Positions 1 to 7,123 of a stretch of 64,000 nucleotides of DNA are shown piece after piece; position 1 is the first letter of the stretch, and every line of letters starts with the position of its first letter. The DNA comes from JAAXIE01 sp965263155. Its GTDB lineage: Bacteria; Chloroflexota; Dehalococcoidia; Lucifugimonadales; JAAXIE01. The stretch covers positions 3,038,001 to 3,102,000 of the forward strand of contig OZ253586.1 in NCBI GenBank assembly GCA_965263155.1, given 5' to 3'. The translations under genes were made by a program, and so were the position numbers. Under the pieces are notes generated by a model. That model was not told the origin of the DNA. It did not search any database and was given only the letters and a program-made list of their open reading frames with translations.

Positions 1-102
1 ACGTTCATCACATTCGATGAAGAATCGAAATGGCGTGAGATTGAGCGAGGTCTAGGCCGTCGATTTGCCATTGAGGCCTGGCCGACGTCCCTCAGGCGCT
101 AA
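1..102 (+). CDS. C-terminal end of an unidentified protein (partial)
   Basis: An open frame enters from the left edge and stops at TAA 100-102, giving 33 residues that end in TSLRR and are rich in Glu, Arg and Trp. A strong hairpin terminator starts 26 bp after the stop, which fits a genuine gene end. The fragment is too short to assign to a family, and a chance frame is possible. Confidence 0.4.
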   Translation, partial: TFITFDEESKWREIERGLGRRFAIEAWPTSLRR

Positions 103-127
103 CACCTCGATAGCAACGACCAAAACA

Positions 128-163
128 GAAAGGGGCCAGCGCGACGCGCTGGCCCCTTTCTTT
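128..163 (+). terminator. Rho-independent terminator
   Basis: A perfect 15-bp stem (128-142 with 146-160) closes a 3-nt loop and runs into TTTCTTT. An A-run in front of the stem means it could also work on the minus strand. Similar GGGGCCAG/CTGGCCCC hairpins accompany the other copies of the adjacent 3'-end repeat. Confidence 0.85.
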
Positions 164-180
164 GCGTCCTTCTGTTGTTT

Positions 181-229
181 GACCCTAATTTGGCGTCCAA
201 GCCAGCGACCGTATCTCGCTGAACTCCCG
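181..229 (-). repeat. Copy A of the Asp-box gene 3' end
   Basis: About 49 bp nearly identical to the last codons of the Asp-box protein gene at 1600-2586, in the same orientation. A second detached copy lies at 1083-1140. Only scattered substitutions separate the copies. Each copy has a GC-rich hairpin on its left, so the duplicated unit looks like gene end plus terminator. Confidence 0.8.
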
Positions 230-335
230 CATGATTGGTGCAGCAAGCTCTGGCACAAGAACGGACTGGCGCCACCTACCTCTGTCCTCTTGTTCACCTT
301 CGCTCCTTCACCTGTGTTCCAACTTAGAGGTTGGA

Positions 336-376
336 TTGACAGAGGTGACCGAACTCTATATATACATATGTATATA
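336..376 (+). promoter_or_regulatory. mazEF promoter with palindromic operator
   Basis: A TTGACA box at 336-341 is followed after 17 bp by TATATA at 359-364. The -10 box lies inside a perfect 18-bp palindrome, TATATACATATGTATATA (359-376), which ends just before the ribosome binding site AGGAG. Antitoxins of the MazE family repress their own promoters by binding such palindromes. An operator role here is inferred from position. Confidence 0.65.
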
Positions 377-395
377 CGTTAGGAGCATGAAACCG

Positions 396-638
396 ATGGA
401 GACTCGCATCAGGAAATGGGGCAATAGCCTTGCCGTCCGAATACCTCAGACTCTGGCACGCCAACTTGGGCTGGAACCCGACTCGCCGGTCAACATCACG
501 GCCAAGGACAATACCTTGACCATTCAACCGGTGAGGCGGCCTACGGTGAGCTTGGATGTCCTTCTGGAAGGTGTCACCGCGGACAATCGGCACGGTGAAG
601 TTGACACAGGCCCATCGACGCGGCGCGAAGTGTGGTGA
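396..638 (+). CDS. mazE: MazE-type antitoxin (AbrB/SpoVT fold)
   Basis: An 80-residue protein whose N-terminus holds the MazE/AbrB signature IRKWGNSLAVRIP, followed by a short beta-rich DNA-binding segment and an acidic C-terminal tail of the kind that wraps and neutralises the toxin. The ATG at 396 sits 10 nt behind AGGAG; an ATG at 387 would add MKP but leaves almost no spacing. The stop overlaps the start of mazF by a few bases, typical of translationally coupled toxin-antitoxin pairs. Regulation is probably by self-repression at the palindrome just upstream. The module stands between two copies of a neighbouring gene's 3' end. Confidence 0.85.
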   Translation: METRIRKWGNSLAVRIPQTLARQLGLEPDSPVNITAKDNTLTIQPVRRPTVSLDVLLEGVTADNRHGEVDTGPSTRREVW

Positions 639-985
639 GGTCTGAGCGCGTACCGGAGCGCGGCGACGCTGTATGGATCGACTTCAATCCGCAGGCCGGA
701 AGCGAGCAGGCCGGACGGCGGCCTGCTCTTGTTCTCTCGCCTGGAGCCTACAATGGAAGGGTCGGTCTCGCTTTATTGAGCCCGATCACCCGCCAAGTCA
801 AGGGATATCCCTTCGAGGTTGTCATACCGCCGGGCCTCAAGGTTGGGGGAGTCATACTGGCCGACCAAGTCAAGAGCTTGGACTGGCGGGCTCGTAACGC
901 GGAAGTCGTGGCCTCATTGCCTGCAGATTCAATAGACGAGGTACTGGAAAAGATCGGCTTACTCCTAGCTCGGGACGGCAGGTAG
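632..985 (+). CDS. mazF: MazF-family mRNA interferase toxin
   Basis: 117 residues with a GTG start at 632 overlapping mazE. It has the MazF/PemK pattern: an N-terminal RGDAVWIDFNPQ strand, RPALVLSP, LLSPITRQVKGYPFEV, then GVILADQVKSLDW in which the region around Ser/Asp is used for RNA binding and cleavage, and a C-terminal helix EVLEKIGLLL. Enzymes of this family cut single-stranded RNA at short sequences and are held inactive by MazE. Full length for the family (110-120 aa), so probably functional. A terminator follows at 1030. Confidence 0.9.
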   Translation: MVRSERVPERGDAVWIDFNPQAGSEQAGRRPALVLSPGAYNGRVGLALLSPITRQVKGYPFEVVIPPGLKVGGVILADQVKSLDWRARNAEVVASLPADSIDEVLEKIGLLLARDGR

Positions 986-1029
986 CTGACCGCATTTAGG
1001 CGCATTGAGCGTCTTCAGTGGACAAGTTG

Positions 1030-1065
1030 GAGGGGCCAGTGTGATGCGCACTGGCCCCTCTCTTT
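1030..1065 (+). terminator. Terminator after mazEF
   Basis: A 12-bp perfect stem (1030-1041 with 1049-1060) followed by TCTTT. The stem resembles the hairpin at 128-160, so hairpin plus the following 3'-end repeat may have been copied together. Confidence 0.75.
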
Positions 1066-1082
1066 ACGCGTTCTTTTAAGCG

Positions 1083-1140
1083 AACCCTAATTCGGCATCC
1101 AAGCCAGCGACCGGATCTCGCTGAACCCCCGGTCCAGCTT
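1083..1140 (-). repeat. Copy B of the Asp-box gene 3' end
   Basis: About 58 bp matching 1593-1650, the end of the Asp-box gene and its stop codon, with a few substitutions. It separates the mazEF module from the coiled-coil gene. Confidence 0.8.
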
Positions 1141-1142
1141 AC

Positions 1143-1412
1143 CTATGGCGTTCCGTTTCTACCGTCCCAGTCATCCCTCTGTAAGTCATTCAATAGGTAG
1201 TCTCGGATAAGCGCATAGAGTCCCGCGAACTTGGCATCAAGCTTGTCCTCCATCCGTCGTAGGTCATCCTTGCTGGCGAACTTCGCATCCAGCCTGTCCT
1301 CCAGCTGCTGTAAGTCTTCCTTGGTGGCAAACCGCTCCAAGTCCTCCTTGGTAGCCAAGCCCTCCAATACAACCACCAGCTCTTGGTGGGTCACGTACTC
1401 ACCCGTTGCCAT
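1143..1412 (-). CDS. Small coiled-coil protein
   Basis: 89 residues from an ATG at 1412. After a short head (MATGEYVTHQEL) the protein is one long amphipathic helix with imperfect repeats of the form ATKEDLERF, LDAKFASKDDL, MEDKLDAKF, giving a heptad pattern. It ends in a charged tail. This resembles short coiled-coil proteins often found near mobile genes, but no function can be assigned. It lies between copy B and the hairpin in front of the original Asp-box gene end, so like mazEF it appears to be an inserted module. A longer frame reaches 1580, but the extension is rich in Pro/Arg and looks non-coding. Confidence 0.55.
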   Translation of the reverse strand: MATGEYVTHQELVVVLEGLATKEDLERFATKEDLQQLEDRLDAKFASKDDLRRMEDKLDAKFAGLYALIRDYLLNDLQRDDWDGRNGTP

Positions 1413-1543
1413 CAAGCCCCCCCAAACATCCAACTTAACCAAGGCTGGGGCTACATCACCAGTGCCAACCGGCGATATGACGGCCCAAGGATTCCCACCT
1501 ATTCTGCCTCTTTCTCGGATGTGCTTGTCAAGTCGAGGAGAAC

Positions 1544-1573
1544 AAGAGGCCGGGGCATCCACCCCGGCCTCTT
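1544..1573 (-). terminator. Hairpin after the Asp-box gene
   Basis: A 12-bp stem (1544-1555 with 1562-1573), placed 27 nt past the stop of the minus-strand gene at 1600. There is no strong T-run, so termination efficiency is uncertain. Confidence 0.5.
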
Positions 1574-1599
1574 CCATCACGCCTCTTGTTTGCGAACCC

Positions 1600-2586
1600 C
1601 TAATTCGGCGTCCAAGCCAGCGACCGGATCTCGCTGAACTCCCGGTCCAGCTTGTTCCAGTTGTCGCCCGTGTCCTCGCTGATGAAAATCTCGCCGTAGT
1701 GGCTGTTACTAATGATCAGGTCCGGGTCGGCAGCATTCACCGCGAACACCCACATCGGTGAGTTCGGCTTCGGCACATTCAGGTTCTCCCATGTCTCCCC
1801 ACGGTCCCGCGACCGCAGGATCGTGCCGTCGTCGCCGATGAAGCTATTGCCGTTGCCGATGAACACCGTGTTCGGGTCATCGGGCTTCACGGCCAGACCA
1901 CGGCAGAAGGTCATCGGGAAGTTCTCCCGCGCCCCCACGGTACTCCAGCTCTCGCCAACATCGGTGCTCAAGTACACCTCAGGGGCAGTGCTGGTGATGA
2001 CCTTGGACGGGTTACCATTAGACCCAGGGCTGACCGCAATGAAGTGGATGTCCGGCTCCTCCAGCGACTCCACTCGCGTCCAAGTCTCCCCGCCGTCGAT
2101 GCTGCGACGCACACCGTCTACCTCAGCCCCAGCCCATATCTTCTGCGGGTCCGAGGGATCCACTGCCATCGTCAGCACTCGGGGCACGCTCACGTTAGCG
2201 CAGTACTCGGCGAACTCGGCTGCGGTATGCTCCCAGTGAGCCCCACCGTCGCGTGTCCGGAAGACCGCCCCAGGCCGGCACCCAGCATAGATGTTGTCCG
2301 GGTTCACAGGGTCGATAGCCAGCGACCACACATCGTAGTCGTTCAACGCCGAGTCCAGCCTCTCAAAGCTGGCCCCACGGTCGTCACTGCGATAGACGCC
2401 GTCATTCGTGCCCGCGTAGACCACCTTGGGGTCCTTGGGATGCACTGCCAAGTCAAAGCACTGCAACTCGCTCCAAGGCAACCTCGGACGCTCGCCCTTG
2501 GCCCGCGTCCACGAATCGCCGCCGTCGTCGCTTCGCCATATACTGGCCTGCACGGTTCCCACCAACAGAGTGTAATCGTCCTTCAT
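1600..2586 (-). CDS. Asp-box (BNR/sortilin-like) beta-propeller protein
   Basis: 328 residues with seven Asp-box motifs of the form S-x-D-x-G-x-x-W/F: SDDGGDSW, SDDRGASF, TRDGGAHW, SIDGGETW, STDVGESW, SRDRGETW and SEDTGDNW, spaced about 45-50 residues apart, each followed by a hydrophobic AVxPxDPxxxxAG strand. This is a WD40/VPS10-like propeller seen in sialidase-like and photosystem-assembly-like proteins. No sialidase catalytic Arg triad or Tyr/Glu pair can be recognised, so glycosidase activity should not be assumed. No signal peptide is visible. The 3' end of this gene has been copied twice to the left, flanking mazEF and a coiled-coil gene. Confidence 0.8.
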   Translation of the reverse strand: MKDDYTLLVGTVQASIWRSDDGGDSWTRAKGERPRLPWSELQCFDLAVHPKDPKVVYAGTNDGVYRSDDRGASFERLDSALNDYDVWSLAIDPVNPDNIYAGCRPGAVFRTRDGGAHWEHTAAEFAEYCANVSVPRVLTMAVDPSDPQKIWAGAEVDGVRRSIDGGETWTRVESLEEPDIHFIAVSPGSNGNPSKVITSTAPEVYLSTDVGESWSTVGARENFPMTFCRGLAVKPDDPNTVFIGNGNSFIGDDGTILRSRDRGETWENLNVPKPNSPMWVFAVNAADPDLIISNSHYGEIFISEDTGDNWNKLDREFSEIRSLAWTPN

Positions 2587-2744
2587 AAGAGCCCTCCCTT
2601 AGCAGATGGAATTCGCCGCCATTATCCCGCGCCCCCGCCCGTTGTCAACCAATTTGTCAGCCGGAGGTAGGGCCTTTCGGTTATCGGTAGTCCCCTGCCT
2701 TTTCCCAGCCCCGGCCAAAATCGAAAGGCCTGAGGAGAATGTTG

Positions 2745-4241
2745 TCAGCCAAGCAGCGAGCCGAGAAAGGGTATCCGGCTGACTATGGGTATCCTGCGAA
2801 TGAAGAGGGAGGTGATGAAGAATAGCACCCCCACAATCATCATAATCACGGAGGGCGAGGTCAGGGCTAGTGACAAGCTGTCGGCCATGTGGGAGGTCAC
2901 GTCGGAGAAGATAGGCAGCAAACTCTCGGGGGCATCGGCTTCTATCCAAGCATCCTGCAACGCGGAGTCCAGCCTGTCGGCCACCGTTGAGCCAACCAAC
3001 ATGCCCACAATCAGGTAGAACAAGCCAGTAAGACTCAACACAATTCCCAGCCAGCGGAATATCGAGACTACGCGCGGCACGTTCACAGCAATGATGCCCA
3101 AGCATGCTACTGCTAGGACTACCAGAGGAAGCCACCCCCCCAAGCTGCTGAACAAGCGTATACCGTCCCGCGAGTCGTCCAAGCCCTCGCTGCCCTCTAG
3201 GTCTCCGTCGACCAGCTCCAGCAGGTCGTAGCGGGTGCAGCGCGACAGATCGCCACCTTCCGGCACGTCTTTGCAGACCATGCCTTCAGGGGTGACCAAC
3301 TCGCGGCGCACGTCGTCCAAGGTATCGTCAATCAGTGGTGGCAAGACACCTCTGCTGGCCGCCTTCAACGCCCCTTTGATGGCCTCCTGTTCTTCAAGAG
3401 GATCTTCGCTGGACAACGCCTCACGGATAGCCCCGTCAGTCTCGGGGTCGTCCAGAGCATCTAGCACCTCTTGGGGTACATCGGCTGCCTTGTGCAATTC
3501 CTCCAAGGCGAGGTCGTAGCCTTCCAGCCGCTCTTCCACGTTTACGTTTGCAAGGGAAGGGACTTGGCTGGGCAGTTGGCCCCGTTCCAGCTCGCGCAGG
3601 GTATCTTCCCAATACTTGGCCCAGTCTTCCTCAGTTTCCAGCTCTATCTGTTCGACTTGAATTGCCCCACCCTCTCGGATCGTCTCAAGGGCTTGCTGCG
3701 CCAGCTCGCCAGCGTCGGGCAAGGGGCTGGAGGGGTCAATGGGTAGCTCCAGGTCAGGGCTGCGCTGCGCCGGGTCATCGGCCTGCGCGACATCGATCTG
3801 TTCAACCAGTTGCACCTCGATCTCGTCGATGCGTCTCTCGGCATACACCACCAATTCTTTGCTGGCGTTCTCCAGAGGCTCGGCTAGCTCGATGTATAGG
3901 TCTAGGTCGTCGGTGTCCCGCTTCAAGTAATGGATCAGGCCGTCAAGGGTGCGCTCCGTCTCTTGTTGCAGATAGGCAGGGGGCATGATCCGCTTCGCGA
4001 CGGCGGCCACGTCCTCTTGGGGCACGTCCACGTTTCCCAACAGCTCCTTGGCTTCGTCTTCCAAGGCGGGGTCCACCAGTACCTCGTCGTAGAGGCGCGC
4101 GTATACTTCATTCTCGGAGAGGGCCTCAGCGTAGAAGTCCGTCGACAGAACGTGCCCATCGACAAGATTGAAAAACAGGTAAGCGAAGAAGGCAAGAAAG
4201 GCGACTAGTCCAAGAACCATGCTGGCAAGAGGCCGGAACAT
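2745..4241 (-). CDS. Membrane protein with large extracytoplasmic domain
   Basis: 498 residues from an ATG at 4241. One membrane segment lies at the N-terminus (VLGLVAFLAFFAYLFFNLV). A long acidic region of about 330 residues rich in Glu/Asp/Leu helices follows, with a CxxD...C pair late in it. Three hydrophobic segments come near the C-terminus (LVVLAVACLGIIAV, LGIVLSLTGLFYLIVGML, VIMMIVGVLFFITSLFI), ending in a short basic tail. The family is not recognised. The topology suggests an anchored sensor or scaffold on the outer face of the membrane. It stands alone between the Asp-box gene and tRNA-Gly. Confidence 0.6.
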   Translation of the reverse strand: MFRPLASMVLGLVAFLAFFAYLFFNLVDGHVLSTDFYAEALSENEVYARLYDEVLVDPALEDEAKELLGNVDVPQEDVAAVAKRIMPPAYLQQETERTLDGLIHYLKRDTDDLDLYIELAEPLENASKELVVYAERRIDEIEVQLVEQIDVAQADDPAQRSPDLELPIDPSSPLPDAGELAQQALETIREGGAIQVEQIELETEEDWAKYWEDTLRELERGQLPSQVPSLANVNVEERLEGYDLALEELHKAADVPQEVLDALDDPETDGAIREALSSEDPLEEQEAIKGALKAASRGVLPPLIDDTLDDVRRELVTPEGMVCKDVPEGGDLSRCTRYDLLELVDGDLEGSEGLDDSRDGIRLFSSLGGWLPLVVLAVACLGIIAVNVPRVVSIFRWLGIVLSLTGLFYLIVGMLVGSTVADRLDSALQDAWIEADAPESLLPIFSDVTSHMADSLSLALTSPSVIMMIVGVLFFITSLFIRRIPIVSRIPFLGSLLG

Positions 4242-4438
4242 CAGAAGGGGACAACCCACGCTATCGACCCCCCGCGTATACTGGTGCCGGGCGGGACCGG
4301 CGGGTAGGCCAGAACAACATGCGCGCGAGTATACCACGACATCCGATACCCGCTAGCCCACGCCATATCTAGGTTGAGGGGGATCTCAAGAATCATACAC
4401 ACGTTTAAAGAGGGGCATCGTAGTCGGGTGTCCAGGGG

Positions 4439-4468
4439 TTGACATCCCAAATAGCCTAAGTGCGACAA
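4439..4468 (+). promoter_or_regulatory. Possible promoter of tRNA-Gly
   Basis: TTGACA at 4439-4444 and GACAAT at 4463-4468, spaced 18 bp. The 18-bp spacing is shared by other promoter candidates in this window. The hairpin at 4490-4520 lies between it and the tRNA. Confidence 0.45.
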
Positions 4469-4489
4469 TGTAGCGGTTCTGGTAAAAGA

Positions 4490-4520
4490 GAAGGCTGAGG
4501 GGTTACGGCCCTCAGCCTTC
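4490..4520 (-). terminator. Hairpin upstream of tRNA-Gly
   Basis: A perfect 12-bp stem (4490-4501 with 4509-4520). Read on the minus strand it is followed by TCTTTT, so it would end transcripts coming leftward. On the plus strand no T-run follows, so it may instead be part of the tRNA precursor leader. Confidence 0.45.
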
Positions 4521-4538
4521 GAGAGACCCTCTCCTCGT

Positions 4539-4611
4539 GCCTCTGTAGCTCAGTGGATAGAGCGCCCGCTTGCCAAGCGGGAGGTCGTGGGTTCGAGTCC
4601 CATCAGGGGCC
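4539..4611 (+). tRNA. tRNA-Gly(GCC)
   Basis: Cloverleaf with acceptor GCCTCTG/CAGGGGC (one G-T pair), D-arm with TAGCTCAGT, anticodon stem CCCGC/GCGGG around loop TTGCCAA (anticodon GCC at 4572-4574), and T-arm containing GGTTCGAGTCC. The CCA end is not encoded. Confidence 0.93.
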
Positions 4612-4735
4612 CCAGCGAGGGTATAGTCCCTGCGCGACAGCATGTTGTCACAGAGTCTATACCATGTCAATAGAATGGACATTCGAATTAACTAAGGTTC
4701 CGAAGCACTCTCAGGAAGCCGTAGGTGCCTCCGCA

Positions 4736-5095
4736 TCAGCAACTTGGATCTGACTTGGCCTCGCCCAAGGCCTCGGATACCAACGACACCCAAGTGGCGC
4801 TATCTATATCTCGCAAATCATCTAGTGCCTTCTCGTCACTTTCCCGCAATAGAGCCGCAAACTCCCCAGTATCTTCATAACGCTTGATTCCTGACCCACG
4901 TGCCTGTATGTCTATCCCGCTGCCATCACGATAGACATACAACGTGAGTGACCCAAAACGCAACGTGGTGACGTGGCCCGTCTCATTGGTAATGGCTAGA
5001 GTAACATTGCGTCCCGGCTCCTTAATGGCCCGCGTGGCCTCGCTTACGATCTCCATGCAAACCGCAAGTTCGGCTGCGTCCATATTGTCATTCAT
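4736..5095 (-). CDS. Conserved-looking small hypothetical protein
   Basis: 119 residues, acidic, predicted alpha/beta: a first helix with AAELAVCMEIVSEATRAI, three strands around GHVTTLRFGSLTLYVYRDG, then helices with FAALLRES and WVSLVSEAL. A good ribosome site (AGGAGAGG on the minus strand) precedes the ATG at 5095. The family is not recognised. It lies between tRNA-Gly and the phage remnant and could be phage or host. Confidence 0.5.
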   Translation of the reverse strand: MNDNMDAAELAVCMEIVSEATRAIKEPGRNVTLAITNETGHVTTLRFGSLTLYVYRDGSGIDIQARGSGIKRYEDTGEFAALLRESDEKALDDLRDIDSATWVSLVSEALGEAKSDPSC

Positions 5096-5224
5096 AATGC
5101 CCTCTCCTTACCTGTTACCTGCTTGGGGCGGTGTAGCCTCATTGTAAAGGCAAGTGACTACCCATAGGCCCGGAAAGGCGATTTTGATGCAAACCGAGGA
5201 GGGTTGGGATGGAAGTGGCCACCC

Positions 5225-5635
5225 CTACCCCAACCTCGCCCGCCCCTCCACCAACAACTCCGCTCCCCAGTAGTACGCCCCGGCATACTGAATCCGCCGC
5301 CGGCTGGACGACGAGATGACGTGTACGTACGACATGTCCACGCCTTCAATGAGGTCCACCGCCGCCCGTATCGACTGGACGCCGCTGGCTGAAAGGTAGG
5401 GCTCCAACCCTTCCCAAGCCTCGCGAATGTCGTTGGAGCTATGAAGTACGGTGACGGTAAGGAAGTACACCGCCTCGTTGGAGGAGACGGTGTACTGCGC
5501 CAGCGGGTCGTGGTCTTGGATGATCGCACAAGGGAACTCGTTCACCGCGCTTACAGGCCGGTCGTAGATGCGCAGCCCCGGTATGGTGGCCAGCCGCGAC
5601 TCAAGGGTGTCCACGAATGTCCTTATATCTCCCAA
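5225..5635 (-). CDS. Phage neck/tail-completion-like protein
   Basis: 136 residues. N-terminal helix MGDIRTFVDTLESRLATIPGLRIYDRP, then NEFPCAIIQDHDPLAQYTV and FLTVTVLH strands, a central helix and a C-terminal strand pair. Size, fold pattern and position after the head-tail connector fit the neck or tail-terminator proteins that follow the connector gene in HK97-like phages. The assignment rests mainly on gene order. It is the last recognisable phage gene in the minus-strand block; no tail tube, tape-measure or lysis genes follow. Confidence 0.5.
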   Translation of the reverse strand: MGDIRTFVDTLESRLATIPGLRIYDRPVSAVNEFPCAIIQDHDPLAQYTVSSNEAVYFLTVTVLHSSNDIREAWEGLEPYLSASGVQSIRAAVDLIEGVDMSYVHVISSSSRRRIQYAGAYYWGAELLVEGRARLG

Positions 5636-5708
5636 GTTCCGCCTCCCATCGTGCTGTTGCTTTGCTGAGCCTCCTGAGGGGAACAGGCCCGGCCATCGCT
5701 ATCCGTTC

Positions 5709-5762
5709 GTCCTTCGACTGCGCTATGCCCGCTCAGTCGCGGGCATAGCGCAGTCGAAGGAC
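5709..5762. repeat. Perfect 24-bp inverted repeat
   Basis: The arms at 5709-5732 and 5739-5762 pair perfectly around a 6-nt loop. The outer part carries GTCCTTCGACT/AGTCGAAGGAC, the end sequence of the dominant interspersed repeat family of this window. It lies between two phage genes and may also act as a terminator. Confidence 0.85.
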
Positions 5763-5803
5763 AAGCCAGTGGCGAGCGAGACGTCCTGCCCAAGGAGGTT
5801 GTC

Positions 5804-6094
5804 CTAGCGTGCCGTCGCTAGGAAGTCGAGCTTGTCTCCGCTGGTGCCAGCGTCGCCATAGAAGTCGCTCAAGGCTGCCTCCCGGCCCGAGCGAAATTCC
5901 AGTTGCAGGGTGGCGCCCGGCTCCAACTCCATGCCAGCACTGGACGAAACATCAGCGCCTCCCAGATAAAAGTTGCCTGCGTTGCCCTTCTTTGCCTTGA
6001 AAATGATGGTGTAGATCGCCTCTTTGGGCTCGGCGGCAAAACGCTGTCTCTCCCCCGCCGTGGCCACGGTGATCGTCCCAGTCAGCAGCTTCAC
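5804..6094 (-). CDS. Small phage structural protein (possible head decoration)
   Basis: 96 residues, beta-rich: MKLLTGTITVATAGERQRF, then YTIIFKAKKGNAGNFYLGG and GATLQLEFRSG strands, ending LDFLATAR. The pattern of threading strands with a central Gly-rich hairpin resembles small decoration or spike-like proteins encoded near phage connector genes. No specific family is recognised; the position between connector and neck genes supports a virion role. Confidence 0.45.
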   Translation of the reverse strand: MKLLTGTITVATAGERQRFAAEPKEAIYTIIFKAKKGNAGNFYLGGADVSSSAGMELEPGATLQLEFRSGREAALSDFYGDAGTSGDKLDFLATAR

Positions 6095-6131
6095 CTCATC
6101 CTCCTATTCGCCATTCTTGCCTGCGTCGGGC

Positions 6132-6980
6132 CTATACCGCGGGCCGACGGTAGGGGCTCAGCATCCGGCGCACATCGGGGTCCAAGCCCGCAAGGTCGCC
6201 GTTCGCCGTAGCCCGATAGAGTTGCGCATCCGTGCCAAAGGCCATGTCCTTGCGCTTCCACATTCGGGCTGTCTCCACAAGGCAGGCCTCGGCCACCCCT
6301 GCAGGGTAACGGTAGACTTGGACAGCAGAGGAGGCAGCGTGATGTGCGGCCCGGGTGCCGTTGACTCCGCGCACCACTGTCAGCATGTTCGTGCCCACGG
6401 CAGTGACGTATAGCTGTTCCGAGCCGATGAGCACGGTGTCGCCTCCGCTGAAGGGCATGCCTCCGTTGACGCCGAAACTGCCGCCCGATGAGTCGACACC
6501 CTTGCCATCCACCACTGCTGCCGAGGTGCGCAACTCCTCGCGGAAGCCCCACATACCCGCGATTTGCACCGCGCTCTTGCCCGCGGGGAAGCGGGGCCGC
6601 CCTTCGGCTCGGCCTCCGGCCCCGCTTCCCACTTCGATGCGCGAATAGGGCCTGCCCCAAGGCTGGTTGGGCTCCGCGTTCAAGGGATACAGCCGGTAGT
6701 CGCCGGAAGCCCACGCCGTCTCGAAGCGATTGTCCCCATCTGAATCGCTCTTCAGTGCGGTGATCCGGATGAGGTCGGGCACCAGTATCCGGCTGCTGAC
6801 GCCTTCCACGTCAAAGGCGCGGGTTGCCTGCAACGAGAAGAAGTGGCGGTTGCAATGCTGGTCCACCCAGCGGGAGACGTCTTCCAGCAGCTCCAGCAAG
6901 CGGCTGTCGTGGCTGCTGCCAGCAATGTCCAGCAGGGAAACCGACTTGATTGTCTTGAGGTTGGCGTAGGCGTTGGCCAT
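6132..6980 (-). CDS. Head-tail connector (gp6/adaptor-like) protein
   Basis: 282 residues. The first 100 (LLDIAGSSHDSRLLELLEDVSRWVDQHCNRHFF) match the helical pattern of HK97 gp6/adaptor proteins, in which a helix with V-x-x-W-x-D-x-x-C/T-x-R-x-F precedes strands. A middle segment of about 110 residues, GGDTVLIGSEQLYVTAVGTNMLTVVRGVNGTRA, is a beta-rich repeat often inserted in such adaptors. The C-terminal helix VAEACLVETARMWKRKDMAFG resumes the connector fold. It follows the capsid gene, as expected. Confidence 0.7.
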   Translation of the reverse strand: MANAYANLKTIKSVSLLDIAGSSHDSRLLELLEDVSRWVDQHCNRHFFSLQATRAFDVEGVSSRILVPDLIRITALKSDSDGDNRFETAWASGDYRLYPLNAEPNQPWGRPYSRIEVGSGAGGRAEGRPRFPAGKSAVQIAGMWGFREELRTSAAVVDGKGVDSSGGSFGVNGGMPFSGGDTVLIGSEQLYVTAVGTNMLTVVRGVNGTRAAHHAASSAVQVYRYPAGVAEACLVETARMWKRKDMAFGTDAQLYRATANGDLAGLDPDVRRMLSPYRRPAV

Positions 6981-7002
6981 GATCTACTCCTGTCAGCGCT
7001 TT

Positions 7003-7090
7003 CTCCGTTTGTCCTGAGCGAAGAGAGTGGGTTGGACATCCGACCGGTTGAGGCCGATGTCCAACCCACCCCCGAAGTCGAAGGACGGGG
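7003..7090. repeat. Interspersed palindromic element (GTCCTGAGCGAAG family)
   Basis: Begins TTTGTCCTGAGCGAAG and ends CGAAGTCGAAGGACG. Inside is a long inverted repeat, GTGGGTTGGACATCCGACC with its complement, that forms one extended hairpin. It is placed between the capsid and connector genes. Relatives lie at 8607-8692, 10868-10957 and, degraded, at 8549, 11440, 14364, 14462 and 60605. Confidence 0.85.
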
Positions 7091-7123
7091 GGCGGTGATG
7101 TCCAGGGTGCTTCAGACGTACTC

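Noticed and set aside
1413..1580. N-terminal extension of the coiled-coil protein
   Set aside because: The extra residues are Pro/Arg-rich, cross the terminator hairpin and part of the repeat, and an internal ATG starts the regular coiled coil.
1600..2586. Annotation as sialidase
   Set aside because: Seven Asp-boxes define the fold only; no catalytic sialidase residues could be recognised.
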